Source of the DNA: Tubulanus polymorphus
Taxonomy: Eukaryota > Nemertea > Palaeonemertea > Tubulaniformes > Tubulanidae
Direction of reading: 5' to 3'
DNA: 64,000 nt
Assembly (NCBI RefSeq): GCF_964204645.1
Contig: NC_134033.1
Location: 4,684,231-4,748,230, forward strand
The position numbers were made by a program, and so were the translations under genes. Below the pieces are notes generated by a model. It was not told the DNA's origin. It made no database searches and saw only the letters and a program-made list of their open reading frames with translations. How positions within the stretch are numbered: the first letter of the stretch is position 1; every line of letters starts with the position of its first letter. This document shows, one piece after another, positions 11,290 to 22,282 of the stretch.

Positions 11290-12240
11290 CCATCATATCG
11301 AGTGCCCATACTTTAATTTTCGAATACCATCGAGCTAGGGCTCTGGACGTATCGGCCCCACTCCGCGCGGTGGCGCCACCCCATGGGATTTACGTGAAGC
11401 AGCAGAACACAAACACGGCCATTCTCTCAATTTTCAATGATAGAAATCGTGTGTGTATTTCAATTATTTCGGCTGTTAGGGTTTTAAGGCACAATATAAA
11501 ATGATGATGTGATATGGCGATGTTAATTAATGATAATTCCGCAGTGAAGCTAGTCACGAACGGTTCCGATTGAGTGTACAGCTGCCAAAAACACTGAAAT
11601 GTGCGTAGTTGCGTAACTATTTGCAGTGAATTGCAGACGAAACATGAAGCCTTAACGGCCGTTTAAAAAAAAATTATACCAATCGCAATTGTAAAATAAA
11701 AATGAGATAGAACAAGGCCTTCCCAAATAAAAAGGGAATTTCTTTTTAGTTCCCTTTTTAGTCCTAATTCCTGCAATATGAATATAAACACAGAATACAC
11801 TTCTGCAGCCAAAAACAACTGAATCGCGAAGACTATAGAGTGAAAATGTCATTTATCAGTTCACATATGAAGTGGATATATCAGATATTCAACCAGTCCC
11901 CAGTAAATGATATCATCACAAGACGAATTCTGGGAACAGTTTGCAATAGATTCAATTAAACTTTTATCACTGAAATCAAAAATAATTCAAACTATTTGCA
12001 ATAGACTATCAACTAATGACTAATCACGTGTCCAAATTGATTCAAGTTGAGAGCAGTTTCACTGTGGTAGAATGCGGAACATTTTTAACAGAATTTCTGG
12101 GCAGATCAATTTCACGATCTAGCATTAAAACGTCAAACAATATTGACTTGAAGCTAATTGAGTCTCAGGACGCATTTTCAAAAATTAGTTCGAGGTATTA
12201 TTTGTATCGGGTCTTAAAACATGCATTTTAGGAATTGCGA
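11290..12240. other. intergenic, nothing recognised
   Basis: Short incidental frames only. There is a small inverted pair around 11740 (GGGAATTTC and TAGTTCCCTTTTTA). No domain, RNA gene or shared repeat is visible. Confidence 0.5.
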
Positions 12241-12244
12241 TATT

Positions 12245-12395
12245 GATATGAGAAAATATAAGAAATTAGAATCGAGTCTAGAGACTCATTTTTGTATCTA
12301 CTTTTCTAAATTGCGTCCTAGGACTCATTCATCGTTAGATTCGAGTCTTGAGACTCATTTTTAGTATCTGATTTACAAAATTGCGTCCTAGGACT
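12245..12395. repeat. two-copy tandem repeat rich in 10-14 bp palindromes
   Basis: Two direct copies of about 68 bases each contain a GAGTC(T/A)NGAGACTC-type palindrome (GAGTCTAGAGACTC in copy 1) followed by GTCCTAGGAC. The second copy overlaps the 3' end of the truncated CUB copy at 12335-12829. Confidence 0.6.
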
Positions 12396-12829
12396 TCAGG
12401 ATTTCTTTTAGATTTAAGACGCATTCTAAAACGTTCATTGAAGATTGATAATCTGTATATTTGAGTCCTCAGCTCATTTGAGCCGCGGATGAAAAACCAG
12501 TTTAAAAAGCCACCATGGTTTAGGAAATACATGTATGATAAATAATCAAGCTTAATAGATACTTTTAAAACTAAGAATTGGGTATCCAAAAACAGCAGAT
12601 CTTCTGGTGAAAGTAGTTTACAAACGTTCTGACCGCGCACTAACGACGGATAGTTCGGTGAAACGATGTAACCAGATGTAGAATCGACGGAGTATTGAGT
12701 ACTGTTACAAGACGAACTGACTGTAACAGACGCGGCTTCCTCGACAGAGTTTGCGCGATCAGCCCGCGTAAATATACAGTCTCCGCAAGCGATCAGTAAA
12801 ACTACGAACATCGCTTTTATTCGCTGCAT
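12335..12829 (-). pseudogene. truncated copy of the CUB-receptor first exon
   Basis: The first true ATG is at 12827-12829. The protein starts with a signal peptide (MQRIKAMFVVLLIACGDC) and the first half of a CUB domain. Its segment STSGYIVSPNYPSL matches the start of the complete receptor at 58770-60002. After the next few residues the similarity stops: the CUB core cysteines and strands are missing and the frame continues as low-complexity sequence to a stop. This is a 5' fragment of a duplicated receptor gene, probably non-functional, though a short secreted product cannot be excluded. Confidence 0.7.
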
Positions 12830-13234
12830 ACTGAACACAATACACGCTTCAAAACAATCACATTTCTAACTAACCTAAGTTAAAATTCTGGCCATTTCTA
12901 AAATGTTATTGATTATTATTACTAATTTTTAGTCAGTGCGAAACGTTTAGTTTTCCAACAATAATGAGGGGTGGTAGGTAGTCATGCAATTCAAGTCATC
13001 ATTTATTACACGTTACTTCCGTGTTGTTGAAAATCTCGCGAGTCCTGGACTAAACCCCAATGAACAATGTGATCTGTGTGCTGGCCACCAAAATGCACAC
13101 AGATCACACTACACTACCCATTACACACTCCAGTACCCACAGCTTTCATATATCCATCCAAATATTTAGTGGCTTTCTTCCTGGATCTGCCGTTGATAGT
13201 AACTATAGGAGTTATGCTCCGTTGCGGGAGATCT
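12830..13234. other. spacer between two gene remnants
   Basis: No gene is supported. The right part (13100-13234) lies downstream of the broken GPCR and has only incidental frames. Confidence 0.5.
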
Positions 13235-14027
13235 CTATTTCGCAGCGCAACAAGCTGAAGCGCAAACACCGCCACACATAACAAGAATTTCGCGTCCGAA
13301 ATAAATATACAGATACAAATTCATGGAGTAATTCATTGACTGTATTAGCGCACTTAACTGATAGGGGAAATCTTGAGTCTGATTTACACCGGTTATTAGA
13401 TAAATCAGGACCAGTATGATGCATAGTGGGATTGAAGTCACGATAAAGAAGACTCAGACCGAAGCCACCATTATCGTGGTAACAACCGTGTATATCGTCA
13501 TAACTGTTAACGGTCAATAGAAACAGACTTATGCCGGCGCAGATGACGAACGTTAAAAACGCCGTTAATGAAGTCTTAGTCGGTGTCCAAAAACTGGGAC
13601 CCGAAAACGGAAATCGGATGATACAAAGACGCTCGACCCCGATCATAATCAGGAGACTGGGTCCGTAGCAAGAGGTGGTGTTGTTGTAGAACTGTTGACC
13701 CGCGCAGAGGAACCAGGAGTTCACGGGTATACAAATCGAGCCGTTGATATGGAAACACAACGTGTTCACTAACGTCCACATGTGAGTCGTCAGAAATATA
13801 AAATCGGAAATCGCGAGCGCGATGAAAAAACGACTGTACGATAGACGGCGTAGTTTACGCGTGGACATTACGAAAACGATCAACACATTGCCGACCGAAC
13901 CAAGAGAAAGAACCGTGAACTGATTGGCGTAATAGAACCATCTGTAGATCGGATATTTGGAGACGATAACCGGGTGCAGAATCGTCTTCGTGTAGCAGAT
14001 AGGATGCGGGTAAACAGTAGCATTCAT
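13235..14027 (-). pseudogene. rhodopsin-like GPCR, frameshifted and lacking TM6
   Basis: ATG at 14025-14027. TM1 (SVGNVLIVFVM), TM2 (LAISDFIF), TM3 ending ERLCIIRFPF and TM4 are normal for the family of 33815-34759. Near 13440-13455 the frame shifts by one base. In the shifted frame TM5 (IPLCIILVLIYLITGV) is followed almost at once by the TM7 region (SMNYSMNLYLYIYFGREI). Compared with the paralogues, about 50-60 residues covering intracellular loop 3 and TM6 are absent. A receptor without TM6 cannot couple normally. Two independent lesions make this a real pseudogene rather than a sequencing slip. Confidence 0.8.
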
Positions 14028-14813
14028 TCGCGTGATCGATGTTTTTAGAGAGACCTGCTGATGACGGCTTAGGTGAAACGGCTTTTGTCGATTTTTCGCG
14101 TCTCATTCTTGTCAATATCTTGTCAATATTTAGGGTTTTCTGTTTCTTCACAGAAAACCCTATTGAGATTCGCGTGATTATTGTTTTTTCCCTTTTCCAC
14201 ACAGTTTTTGTTAAAAGTGTAAAGGCTTCCTTACCTTACCGCTGTCGCCGATACAATCCGTATGATATCCTTCAGCTCACTTCAATCTCCAGATACTGCA
14301 TGGGAATTTTGATAAATCCACGTTATAAAGGCACTGTCGATCCGTAAACATCGGAAACCCCGTTCAATTAGTAGCCATGTTGTGTTTTCTTCCGACATTT
14401 CTCTCTTCTTTTTGAGGAAGAGCTATCGAAGCCGATCAGCGCCGACCAGCGCCTACCAGATATGAGAAGCTTACTAAAACGGATAACAAATTCTTAAATT
14501 TTAAGTACTTTTATTTTTCATCTATTTAAACACGGTTGATTGTTTTGATCGTTAGAACCTTAGTGTCATCAAAAACGAGTACGGTAGAGCTTCACATTTG
14601 CAAAGAAAATATTTATTTAACGTTTTTTATTGAATTATTAATTACAAATATATACTAATATACAAATCTACAAGTAAGTCATCATCTTCTTTATATTTTA
14701 AACTGAACGCAGGAGAAACTGAAACTAATATCGCACTTTTTAATTATCGGCTATTGTTTTTTGTTGATAATTATCAAATTATTTTGTATGTCGAACGGAA
14801 GAACGCCGCACGC
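14028..14813. other. intergenic, nothing recognised
   Basis: AT-rich. An inverted pair AGGGTTTTCTGT and ACAGAAAACCCT near 14132-14160 forms a short hairpin upstream of the broken GPCR. No gene or RNA is visible. Confidence 0.5.
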
Positions 14814-15050
14814 ATGCGCAACGCTTACGAACAAAGTTCCCGCGACAGATCACGTGTTTATGAGGAGAGAATGAGCGCTCAGAGTCACTCGACCTCACAA
14901 CCTGCGGATCATCAACCCCCTAGTACCGTGTCTTACCTACAGCGCCTCCTAGGGGAATATCCATCATATAACCTATCATCCGCCATCTTAGCACGTGAAC
15001 TCATCAAACTTGAAAGAAGTGAATTAAATCATAGTTCAAACTCGTGTTAG
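14814..15050 (+). CDS. hypothetical polar protein or terminal exon
   Basis: From ATG 14814 the frame encodes 78 residues rich in Ser, Arg, Glu and Gln, with an Arg/Glu-rich N-terminal part (RDRSRVYEER) and a C-terminal amphipathic stretch (AILARELIKLERSELN). I recognise no domain. Base and residue composition look more coding-like than other short frames nearby, but no splice acceptor, homologue or paralogue in the window confirms it. It could be a last exon of an unidentified gene, or chance. Confidence 0.25.
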   Translation: MRNAYEQSSRDRSRVYEERMSAQSHSTSQPADHQPPSTVSYLQRLLGEYPSYNLSSAILARELIKLERSELNHSSNSC

Positions 15051-15216
15051 GTCATTTCATTGGATAAGTCGTTACATTTACATTGAAGGAGTCATCTCTA
15101 TTTGTGAGTCCCAATTTGTAGACCTATTTCTAATTCAATTAATTTGAAGTCGTGATTTAGTTGAGTTGATCGATTAAACGACATTGAATTTTAAAACCTC
15201 TTACTTTAATCTTATT

Positions 15217-15527
15217 GACAACGAGAGGGTTGTGAAATTGGAGGAACTGACTCAGCGAAATTACAATAGACAGAGACCTACCTACCTAGCGTCGCCGTGA
15301 CAAAAATATAACAGCGCGAAATGACTTCAAAATGATGACTTTAAAAGTTCGTAGCCACTATAATCTACATGTAGAATAATTGTAATAAATCGTTGAATCT
15401 AATTCTGTCTTCTGTAATGAATTTCTATGTTCGCAATAAAACACTGATGTTCACTGGTACGAAAAACAACCGCTCCTATTACGAGATTATATAAAATTGG
15501 GAGGAGACCTCAAAATAACAATAAACT
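15217..15527. repeat. fragment of the long dispersed repeat (copy C)
   Basis: Matches the first ~300 bases of the copy at 44603-46505 and overlaps the start of the copy at 28769-30585 (shared GACAACGAGAGGGTTGTGAA and GTTCACTGGTACGAAAA). Ends abruptly near 15527. Non-coding. Confidence 0.75.
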
Positions 15528-16914
15528 CTAGCTCCAACTCGTTTTTCTATTCGTATTGTTGAATTTTAAGGTACAAATGTATACAAATCTCATGTCTGTA
15601 TGGTGTAAAAAGTATAACTAAGTTTGATGTTTACGACAATCAATTCAATATCTTAAAAACGTTGAGCGATGTGATATTCCAAACTGTGGCATGCTTATGT
15701 ATATTTCAATAATATCTAAAAATATAAACATACTTCGATGAAAAAAGGTAAAACTTAAGCTTTTATGCAAAGTTTTATTTATGACACTCTACTGTTGATA
15801 TTATATAAACAACAAGTTTTACCAATATCCGTTGTTTAATCCCGTTACATTCATACGTCAATCGATTCAGGTAAATTTCTCAAAAATCTCGATTAATTCG
15901 CATTCTTGTTTCAGTTAGGTATGTCAGCATCGGTGCATGAATTCGTCATCGGAGCCTTTTAGGTTTATCTTATCTATTGAGATATTTCAGAATGTTTACA
16001 CAAACTCTTTTTGTGGCTTTGGCCATTGCTGCTGAGTCAATCGTATGAGAATCCCTTCGTCTGAGCGATGTGGAAAGCTTGTAACCATTAATAGTAGTGG
16101 CATTTCCACATGAATCTGGGTGCCCAAGCATTTAGTCTTTACAAGTATTGTCGCAAGTCTTCAAATATATGATCTACCTAATTTGCATCTGCCCTACATG
16201 AAAGTTGATATATTTCTAAATTTTATGTAGAAGTAGAGATCAAAAAGAGAGGAATTCCCCGCACTTGTAAAATCAATGGCAAACGAGGAACCTGGTGGAC
16301 CAGATACAAACTGTTGCAGTGGCAGCGGATTGGCTTTTGGTAAATGTTGTTGGTAATCTGTTGTATACATACATTGTTCAACAAGAGATATTTGTCAGAA
16401 AGAAAGCAAGTAAATCAAATGAATAATGTATATGAAAGTAACATACGATGTGTCTATTTATGTTAATTCAGATATTTTCCCTAATAAATTTCCCTAACGC
16501 TAATTTAAACATATCTGATTTTTTTCCCAATTCCGAGGCCCACGACTGAATACTGACGTACATGATTTCTGCAATATTCACTGAGGCGCCATCTACGTAT
16601 TCCCCTAGTCCCCGTGGCTAAGCACAGTGGTCGATTGCTCGAGATTGAAGTTAGATTGGGAAATCTGTCAATATAAAAGATTAAATGTACTCTAAGACAC
16701 TCTCTATAACAATCTACACAGACAGGTGACATGATCTCCAGCTCCAACAATGACGTCATTTGTAATTGACAGATCGCCATCTTTGCCGAGATACTCGTAA
16801 AATTAGGGTGCAATTGTTTATTATATAAAGTAATTGCAGAAATGTTAAGTTGAAATTTTTTTCTTGGTTTGCTGAATATCTGGCTAAGATTGATGGGTTA
16901 GTGGGTTATTTGTT
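15528..16914. other. intergenic, nothing recognised
   Basis: No domain, RNA gene or shared repeat found. A 102-codon minus-strand frame at 16505-16813 has no family features and is treated as incidental. Confidence 0.5.
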
Positions 16915-17898
16915 TTACTGCTTATTTGAATATCTGCGGCGGATTTTCATACAGAAAAATTCACAAATTTCTCGTCCCAGTAAAAGATATATGTAGAAAT
17001 TTACCACAAAGTTACAAACATGGAACTGAGTGCAAATGTCAAATATAAAAGCTCTATGTTCCGGGGAGATCGGTAACAACGCCGTTGTAGTAGTTGGGAG
17101 TGTAAATATTGCAAATGCGAGCGAAACGGTAACAAGCATTTTCGTAGTACGTTTTGATTTTGTTGTTTTCTGATCCGACGAAATAATGTTTGAACTTTTG
17201 AATAACTGGACTATAATAACAGAATTCGATATGATGATCAAAACTAACGGTAAAAGGTTGGCGTGGATGACAATTATGGTAAAAAATGTTACTTGGTCAA
17301 GTAATGCGTAGTAACATCCGAAAAATCGGTCGAAAAAATGTATCGACAAAGCGGGTGTGAGATACAGAACCAGTACATTCACTGCAGTAATTACCAGAAT
17401 AGCGAAACTAGCGAATTTCGGTGTACATACCAAACGAGACGTGAACGGGAAGAGCACAACTGCAACACGTTCTAGAGTTATAGCCACAATTAACCACGAA
17501 CTATTACAGGATGCAGTAACCATAACAAATTCATAGATCTGACAACTGATTGAAGAAATCATGATGAATATAGGACCAACGTTTGATTTCAATAGTACAA
17601 ACTGTAAAACAGGCATCAGCGTATAGTTTACACAGTACAGCAAATCACAGACTGACAAAACGATGAGATAGTTAGCGTAAGATAAACTGCGAAATCTGCG
17701 ACTTATCATTATCAGGAACGTAGCTGAATTTCCAAAGGCTCCAAACAGAAACAAGACAGGCGGAATGACCAGTGACACCGTGCGGTAGATTCCAGACCTG
17801 TTCACGACAGACAATATGATGATGTAACTGCTGTAAGTTCGACCGATTTCAAACTGAGTAGTATCATGATTCACGATGATGCAGACTGAGTAATTCAA
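16915..17898 (-). CDS. rhodopsin-like GPCR paralogue; start codon out of frame
   Basis: 327 open codons with seven membrane segments: TM1 GNSATFLIM, TM2 LSVCDLLY, TM3 entry cysteine in SSISCQ, LERVAVVLFPF in place of DRY, and TM7 NFYIYLLLGREI in place of NPxxY. It is a close paralogue of 20339-21295, with which it forms an inverted, diverging pair. The first codon of the open frame is TTG. The ATG that matches the paralogue's start (minus strand, 17867-17865) is one base out of frame, and the next in-frame ATG lies at the end of TM1. Either one base was lost after the start, or an upstream exon supplies the start. Functional status is therefore uncertain, although the body is clean. Confidence 0.75.
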   Translation of the reverse strand: MNYSVCIIVNHDTTQFEIGRTYSSYIIILSVVNRSGIYRTVSLVIPPVLFLFGAFGNSATFLIMISRRFRSLSYANYLIVLSVCDLLYCVNYTLMPVLQFVLLKSNVGPIFIMISSISCQIYEFVMVTASCNSSWLIVAITLERVAVVLFPFTSRLVCTPKFASFAILVITAVNVLVLYLTPALSIHFFDRFFGCYYALLDQVTFFTIIVIHANLLPLVLIIISNSVIIVQLFKSSNIISSDQKTTKSKRTTKMLVTVSLAFAIFTLPTTTTALLPISPEHRAFIFDICTQFHVCNFVVNFYIYLLLGREICEFFCMKIRRRYSNKQ

Positions 17899-18290
17899 CG
17901 TAAATTAAATGATGTCGTATTTATTGAAGTAGCTTACAATGTGTTCGCATCTAACAGAAATCCAATTCTGACACATCTACGTATAACACAATTTAAATAT
18001 TCACGTATGTAGTTCGCAAATTTTCATTATTTGTAAACATAATGTAACTAAATTGAATATGAATATTTGTCGCACAATAATAAGATTATATCAGTTTGTT
18101 TCATTCTCGGTGGAGTTAGAACGATTCCACAACGCTGGCTCTGTAAGGTTGGACGACAACCATTTCATTACAAAAATTCATTTCTAGATACTTCTTACCT
18201 GTAGTTTTCAATGACGTACACAATTTGTTAACGGTTAATGTGCAGAATTTGGTAGGGTAGGCAAGCAGGCTATATTCAAAATTTCACAAT
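17899..18290. other. 5' flank of the GPCR at 16915-17898
   Basis: AT-rich, with no gene or repeat recognised. It would hold the promoter of the minus-strand receptor. Confidence 0.4.
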
Positions 18291-18291
18291 A

Positions 18292-18935
18292 CAGTAAACT
18301 CTGCCTAAGTCGGATCTGGCCGAGTCGTATATAACCGCTCAACTCGGTGCAATATTAAAAAGATTCAGTTTCCTATATAAAGTAATGCTTTTGTATTCTC
18401 GTAGCAATGTCTCAATCGTTTTCGTTACTTAGTGCGCCTAAGTCGTATATTCTGAACGACCATTGGTCGAACCAGTATTATTTCAGCCCCAGTGAATTCT
18501 AACAATTTATGACAGGACCAATAATGCTCGTAGGGCTGGCACTGACAGTTCCAAACAGTAAATGAATTCTGCGGGTGGGTTCGAATCCCGGATATATGAC
18601 GCTGACAGCAGAGCGACTGCTGGTATGCGAGGTCGCACCCGACATGTAAATGCTGACGAAGGGATTCCCCGGCTACAGATTTAGATAGGGCTAATCGATC
18701 GTACATCAGACAGATGATACAAGCCACGAGCAACCAAACACTGAGGTTACTTATTCAAATAGTACACATTTGATTATATAACAGTTTTTACAGTGAATAA
18801 ACCTTATATATGCAACCATAGTCCTTAATAAATGAGTTCCGAAATATTTAAAAAAATGGTCTTCCATGTCGGATTCCGGCTATGTCGGACGAAATTATTG
18901 GGTACTAATTGATCCGACTTAGGCGGAGTTTACTG
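18292..18935. mobile_element. MITE, pogo/Tigger-like (Tc1/mariner superfamily), copy 1
   Basis: The 644-bp element has ~25-base terminal inverted repeats: CAGTAAACTCTGCCTAAGTC on the left, and the complement with one mismatch on the right (GGCGGAGTTTACTG). It is flanked on both sides by TA, the target duplication of the superfamily. It encodes no transposase. The interior carries GGGTTCGAATCCC, which looks like a tRNA B box but lies in no cloverleaf. A second copy is at 41230-41876. Confidence 0.85.
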
Positions 18936-18937
18936 TA

Positions 18938-20338
18938 ATGCAATGTTTTTCACTTCTTTCTGTCATACGGTCATGCCACGACATACTTCATACGGTCGTG
19001 CCACGAAAGCTTTCCCCCTGCTTTAAGACACTTATTACATTGCGGCAGCATTGTCTTAACAGTTCCGCGGCTTAACAGCACAAACAACAGTCTGCCCGTC
19101 TGTTTAGTAGTCTAGATAAATGTACGGAAGCTGGAGGTCATGGCTATTGTTGCTATTATCAGACAACCTGCGTTGATGCGTACGTCTCAAATAAACAATA
19201 AATACCGATAATGTAAATAAATAAGTCTGGAAGTGACGTATGTGTCTGCGTTCGAAAACCTAATATGAGCTGATGAGCGCAAATGATATTTTTAGTTTAT
19301 TGTGACGTGTGTAGGTACGTCAACACTCCATTCATGGGTTGGAGGAATGTTGTGGCGTATGAATACGTCTAAGTCCATGAATTCCAAGCCATGTGTGGAA
19401 GAGGGCCTGCACACGTTACTAAACAGTAAAACAATATACAAAAGGGACCGTTGGTAGTTTAAGGAGGTTGAAGAAAGAATAGAGCTTTGAGAAGGCTTGA
19501 GAGAAGAAATGGAGGTATTAGAAAGAAGGGAGCTGAAGGAAGAAGATTGTATACATCTAGTAAAGAGAAAATAAACGAATGAATAACTTAAGAAGTCGTT
19601 AGGCTATATACAGGAGCATTGTACAGGAATGAAGATCCGGCCTAGAACGCGGTAACCCACACAACATCACGGAGAGAGATTCGCGACCTCAATAGTAGTG
19701 ATGAACCACAACACTAGTGGATAACCCAAACCCGACACCGCAACAGAGTGATGAGCCCTTGCACAGAGTTTCATCGTCACTATTCCACCCAGATGCTGAA
19801 TACTCGAAATGTGACGATTTTAGATCACCTCGTAAACGAAATATATTTCGTCCCAGAATTATGTTGCAGATACACGTTCAGTGCTGAATATATAAAAAGA
19901 GACGATTCCGGATTAACTCACAAAACAAACACAATTTTTTTAACTAGATGTGTTATCAAGAAGTTTGAAAGCCACATAATTCTACCCCCTGCAAAAAATT
20001 TATGTTATATGAAATAGCGAAAATATGAAATGACGATAATTATTCCACATGGCAGTATTGGAAATAGGTAATCTTGTTTGTGTGCTAATGTTTATGTTTG
20101 TCCAACGATACCGAGCCACCGGTATTCTGACTCCTGGAAAATATAAATGTAACTATGTAACTACATCGACTATATATACTTTAATAGTAGCTACATATTC
20201 ATGATTAATGTAAGGTATCAGAGAATTGATTTTTCAATAAACAAATAAATGTGCGCTTCGATAAATCTACATTATTTCATTTACGCTGGATCTCTTCCTG
20301 TCAGTCCAGACCTGCAAGACTAATAATCACCGTGAATC
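18938..20338. other. intergenic and 5' flank of the plus-strand GPCR
   Basis: No coding region is supported. Frames up to 89 codons (19748-20017) lack any domain. The promoter of the gene at 20339 must lie at the right end. Confidence 0.5.
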
Positions 20339-21295
20339 ATGAATTCGACTCGCGTTCAAATCGGTCGAACTTACAGCAGTTACATCATCCTCATGTCTGT
20401 AGTGAACAGGTCTGGAATCTACCGCACTGTGTCATTGATCATTTCGCCTGCGTTGGTTCTGTTTGGTGTCTTCGGAAATTCAGCTACTTTCCTAATAATG
20501 ATAAGTCGCAGATTCCGCAGTTTATCTTACGCTAACTATCTCATCGTATTGTCAGTCTGTGATTTTCTGTACTGTATAAATACGCTGATGCCCGTTTTAC
20601 AGTTCGTTCTCTTACATCCAAACGTCGGTCCTATATTCATCATGAAATCTTCGATCAGTTGTCAAGTCTTTGAATTTGTAATGATACTTGCAGGAAGCAA
20701 TAGTTCGTGGTTAATAGTAGCTATAACTCTAGAACGCGTAGCAGTTGTGCTCTTCCCGTTCACATCTCGTTTGGTATGTACACCGAGATTCGCTAGATTA
20801 GCCATATTCATAATTACTGCAGTGAATGTAATGGTTCTGTATCTCACACCCGCTTTGTCGATACATTTCTTTGACCAGTTTTTCGGATGTTTCTACGCAT
20901 TACTTGACCAAGTAACGTTTTTTACCACAATTGTCATCCATGTCAACCTTTTACCGTTAGTTTTGATCGTTATATCGAACTATGTTATAATAGTTCAGTT
21001 GTTCAAAGGTTCAAAAATGGTTTCGTCTGATCAGAAAACTACAAAATCAAAACGTACTACAATAATGCTCGTTACAGTTTCGCTCGTATTTGCAATATTT
21101 ACACTTCCAACTACTATAACGTCGTTATTACCAGTCTCACCGGAACAGAGAGATTTCCTATTGGACATTTGCACTCAGTTCCATGTTTGTAACTATGTAG
21201 TAAATTTTTACATATATCTTTTACTGGGACGAGAAATTCGTGAGTATTTCTGTCTGAAAATCCACTGTAGAAATTCAGTCAAAAATAACTATTGA
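20339..21295 (+). CDS. rhodopsin-like GPCR, intact paralogue
   Basis: Single exon, ATG at 20339, 318 residues. Seven membrane segments: TM1 GNSATFLIM, TM2 LSVCDFLY, TM3 cysteine in SSISCQ with LERVAVVLFPF at its end, a long TM5 followed by a basic loop (DQKTTKSKRTT), TM6 FTLPTTITSLLP, and TM7 NFYIYLLLGREI. The DRY and NPxxY motifs are replaced by ERV and NFYIY, as in the paralogue at 16915-17898. The plasma-membrane receptor probably responds to a peptide. Fragments of the same subfamily lie at 23225-23470 and 31345-31560. This is the only member of the subfamily here with both an in-frame ATG and an uninterrupted body. Confidence 0.85.
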   Translation: MNSTRVQIGRTYSSYIILMSVVNRSGIYRTVSLIISPALVLFGVFGNSATFLIMISRRFRSLSYANYLIVLSVCDFLYCINTLMPVLQFVLLHPNVGPIFIMKSSISCQVFEFVMILAGSNSSWLIVAITLERVAVVLFPFTSRLVCTPRFARLAIFIITAVNVMVLYLTPALSIHFFDQFFGCFYALLDQVTFFTTIVIHVNLLPLVLIVISNYVIIVQLFKGSKMVSSDQKTTKSKRTTIMLVTVSLVFAIFTLPTTITSLLPVSPEQRDFLLDICTQFHVCNYVVNFYIYLLLGREIREYFCLKIHCRNSVKNNY

Positions 21296-21539
21296 TTTCA
21301 AGGATTAATCCTCTTTAAACCCATAGAACCGGTATTCAATGTGCACTGTGCATTGTGATATTCTGTAGATTCCATTCCTACAACTCCATAAAAATTACTA
21401 CGCACACTCAAAAATCATCTTCAACAAATCGATGGTTTTCTATTTGTTTATTGCTCATTTTCCCCTCACAACACACACACACAGAAATACGAATTAATTT
21501 TCCTTTCCTTCGAATTCACGTTTCAACTAACTATAGTGC

Positions 21540-21882
21540 AAAACTGTCTATATGAAAAACATTCAGTAAACAAAACACAACGAACTTGATCGAGTTTACC
21601 AAAAAAATACCGGAAACCTGTTCTTTAACGGTGTTATGTTTCGCTATTTTGGAAACGTCGCACAAATCGGCTTGAAATTGAGAGTTAAGTCTGTACGTCA
21701 CGGTTTTGTTTCTCGGAAATCGTTTCCGGGCCGTCGCGTGTAGTGTGTATACGTCTTGACGCAACGACCAATCTTTGATTTGTCTTCGAGAAATCTTCTG
21801 ACCGTTTGCTTTTGCTAGTCTGTCTAGAGTTTGAACGCTTCCATAAGAACCGGGATGTTTTGGTGCGAAAATAAACTTTCGT
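21540..21882 (-). pseudogene. Polinton/Maverick-type integrase fragment
   Basis: One minus-strand frame of about 110 codons, open from ~21882 (no ATG), carries the region before and at the start of a Polinton-type integrase: HPGSYG, then DWSLRQDVYTLH, a basic ARKRFPRN stretch, and a QFQADLCD segment that holds the first catalytic Asp position of the retroviral-like integrase core. Similarity fades after that Asp, and the second and third catalytic acidic residues are not seen. Polintons are virus-like DNA transposons, so this is a decayed insertion. The capsid, protease, ATPase and polymerase genes are not visible nearby. Confidence 0.6.
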
Positions 21883-22282
21883 CAACCATTCGTTCTGCAG
21901 TCCCGTCAACTTTGCCATTATTATCAATTACCACTGTGTTACCACGACAACAAGAGGAGATGCAATTCACTTTACTAACCTTGCAATTCAACTCTAGATT
22001 TGTATCGGTTAAACAGCAACACAATTTCAATACTGGTACGTGCTCTTTTAATGGATCTCATATCAAACCACGTTCGTGATAAAATCACATATAATTCTAT
22101 TTCGGTTGGAATACATTTTGATGACGTCAATTTCCTGTTTTACAAATTAAAACCGGAAAATACTAAACGGTTCGATGAAATTTCCGATTGAAAAAACTTA
22201 GGTTCGATAGAAATTTGTTTACACAAGAAAAGGTTTGAAAATTTTTCTATAATAAAAAAATCATATAAAGTTGCTTTAAAAC
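21883..22282. other. short open frames between integrase and TBP-like fragments
   Basis: A plus-strand frame ends at 22189-22191 with NTKRFDEISD and is convergent with the minus-strand frames to its right. I recognise no domain. The close packing fits a compact viral or transposon origin, but this is inference. Confidence 0.3.

Noticed and set aside
16505-16813. 102-codon minus-strand ORF
   Set aside because: No domain, no conserved paralogue, unusual composition; treated as chance.
18570-18595. tRNA gene suggested by GGGTTCGAATCCC
   Set aside because: The same word lies at the same place in the second MITE copy (41520), and no A box, anticodon arm or acceptor stem can be paired.
18425-18733. 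102-codon ORF with a relative at 41418-41675
   Set aside because: Both lie wholly inside the two MITE copies, so the similarity comes from the repeat, and the frames differ in length and end at random.
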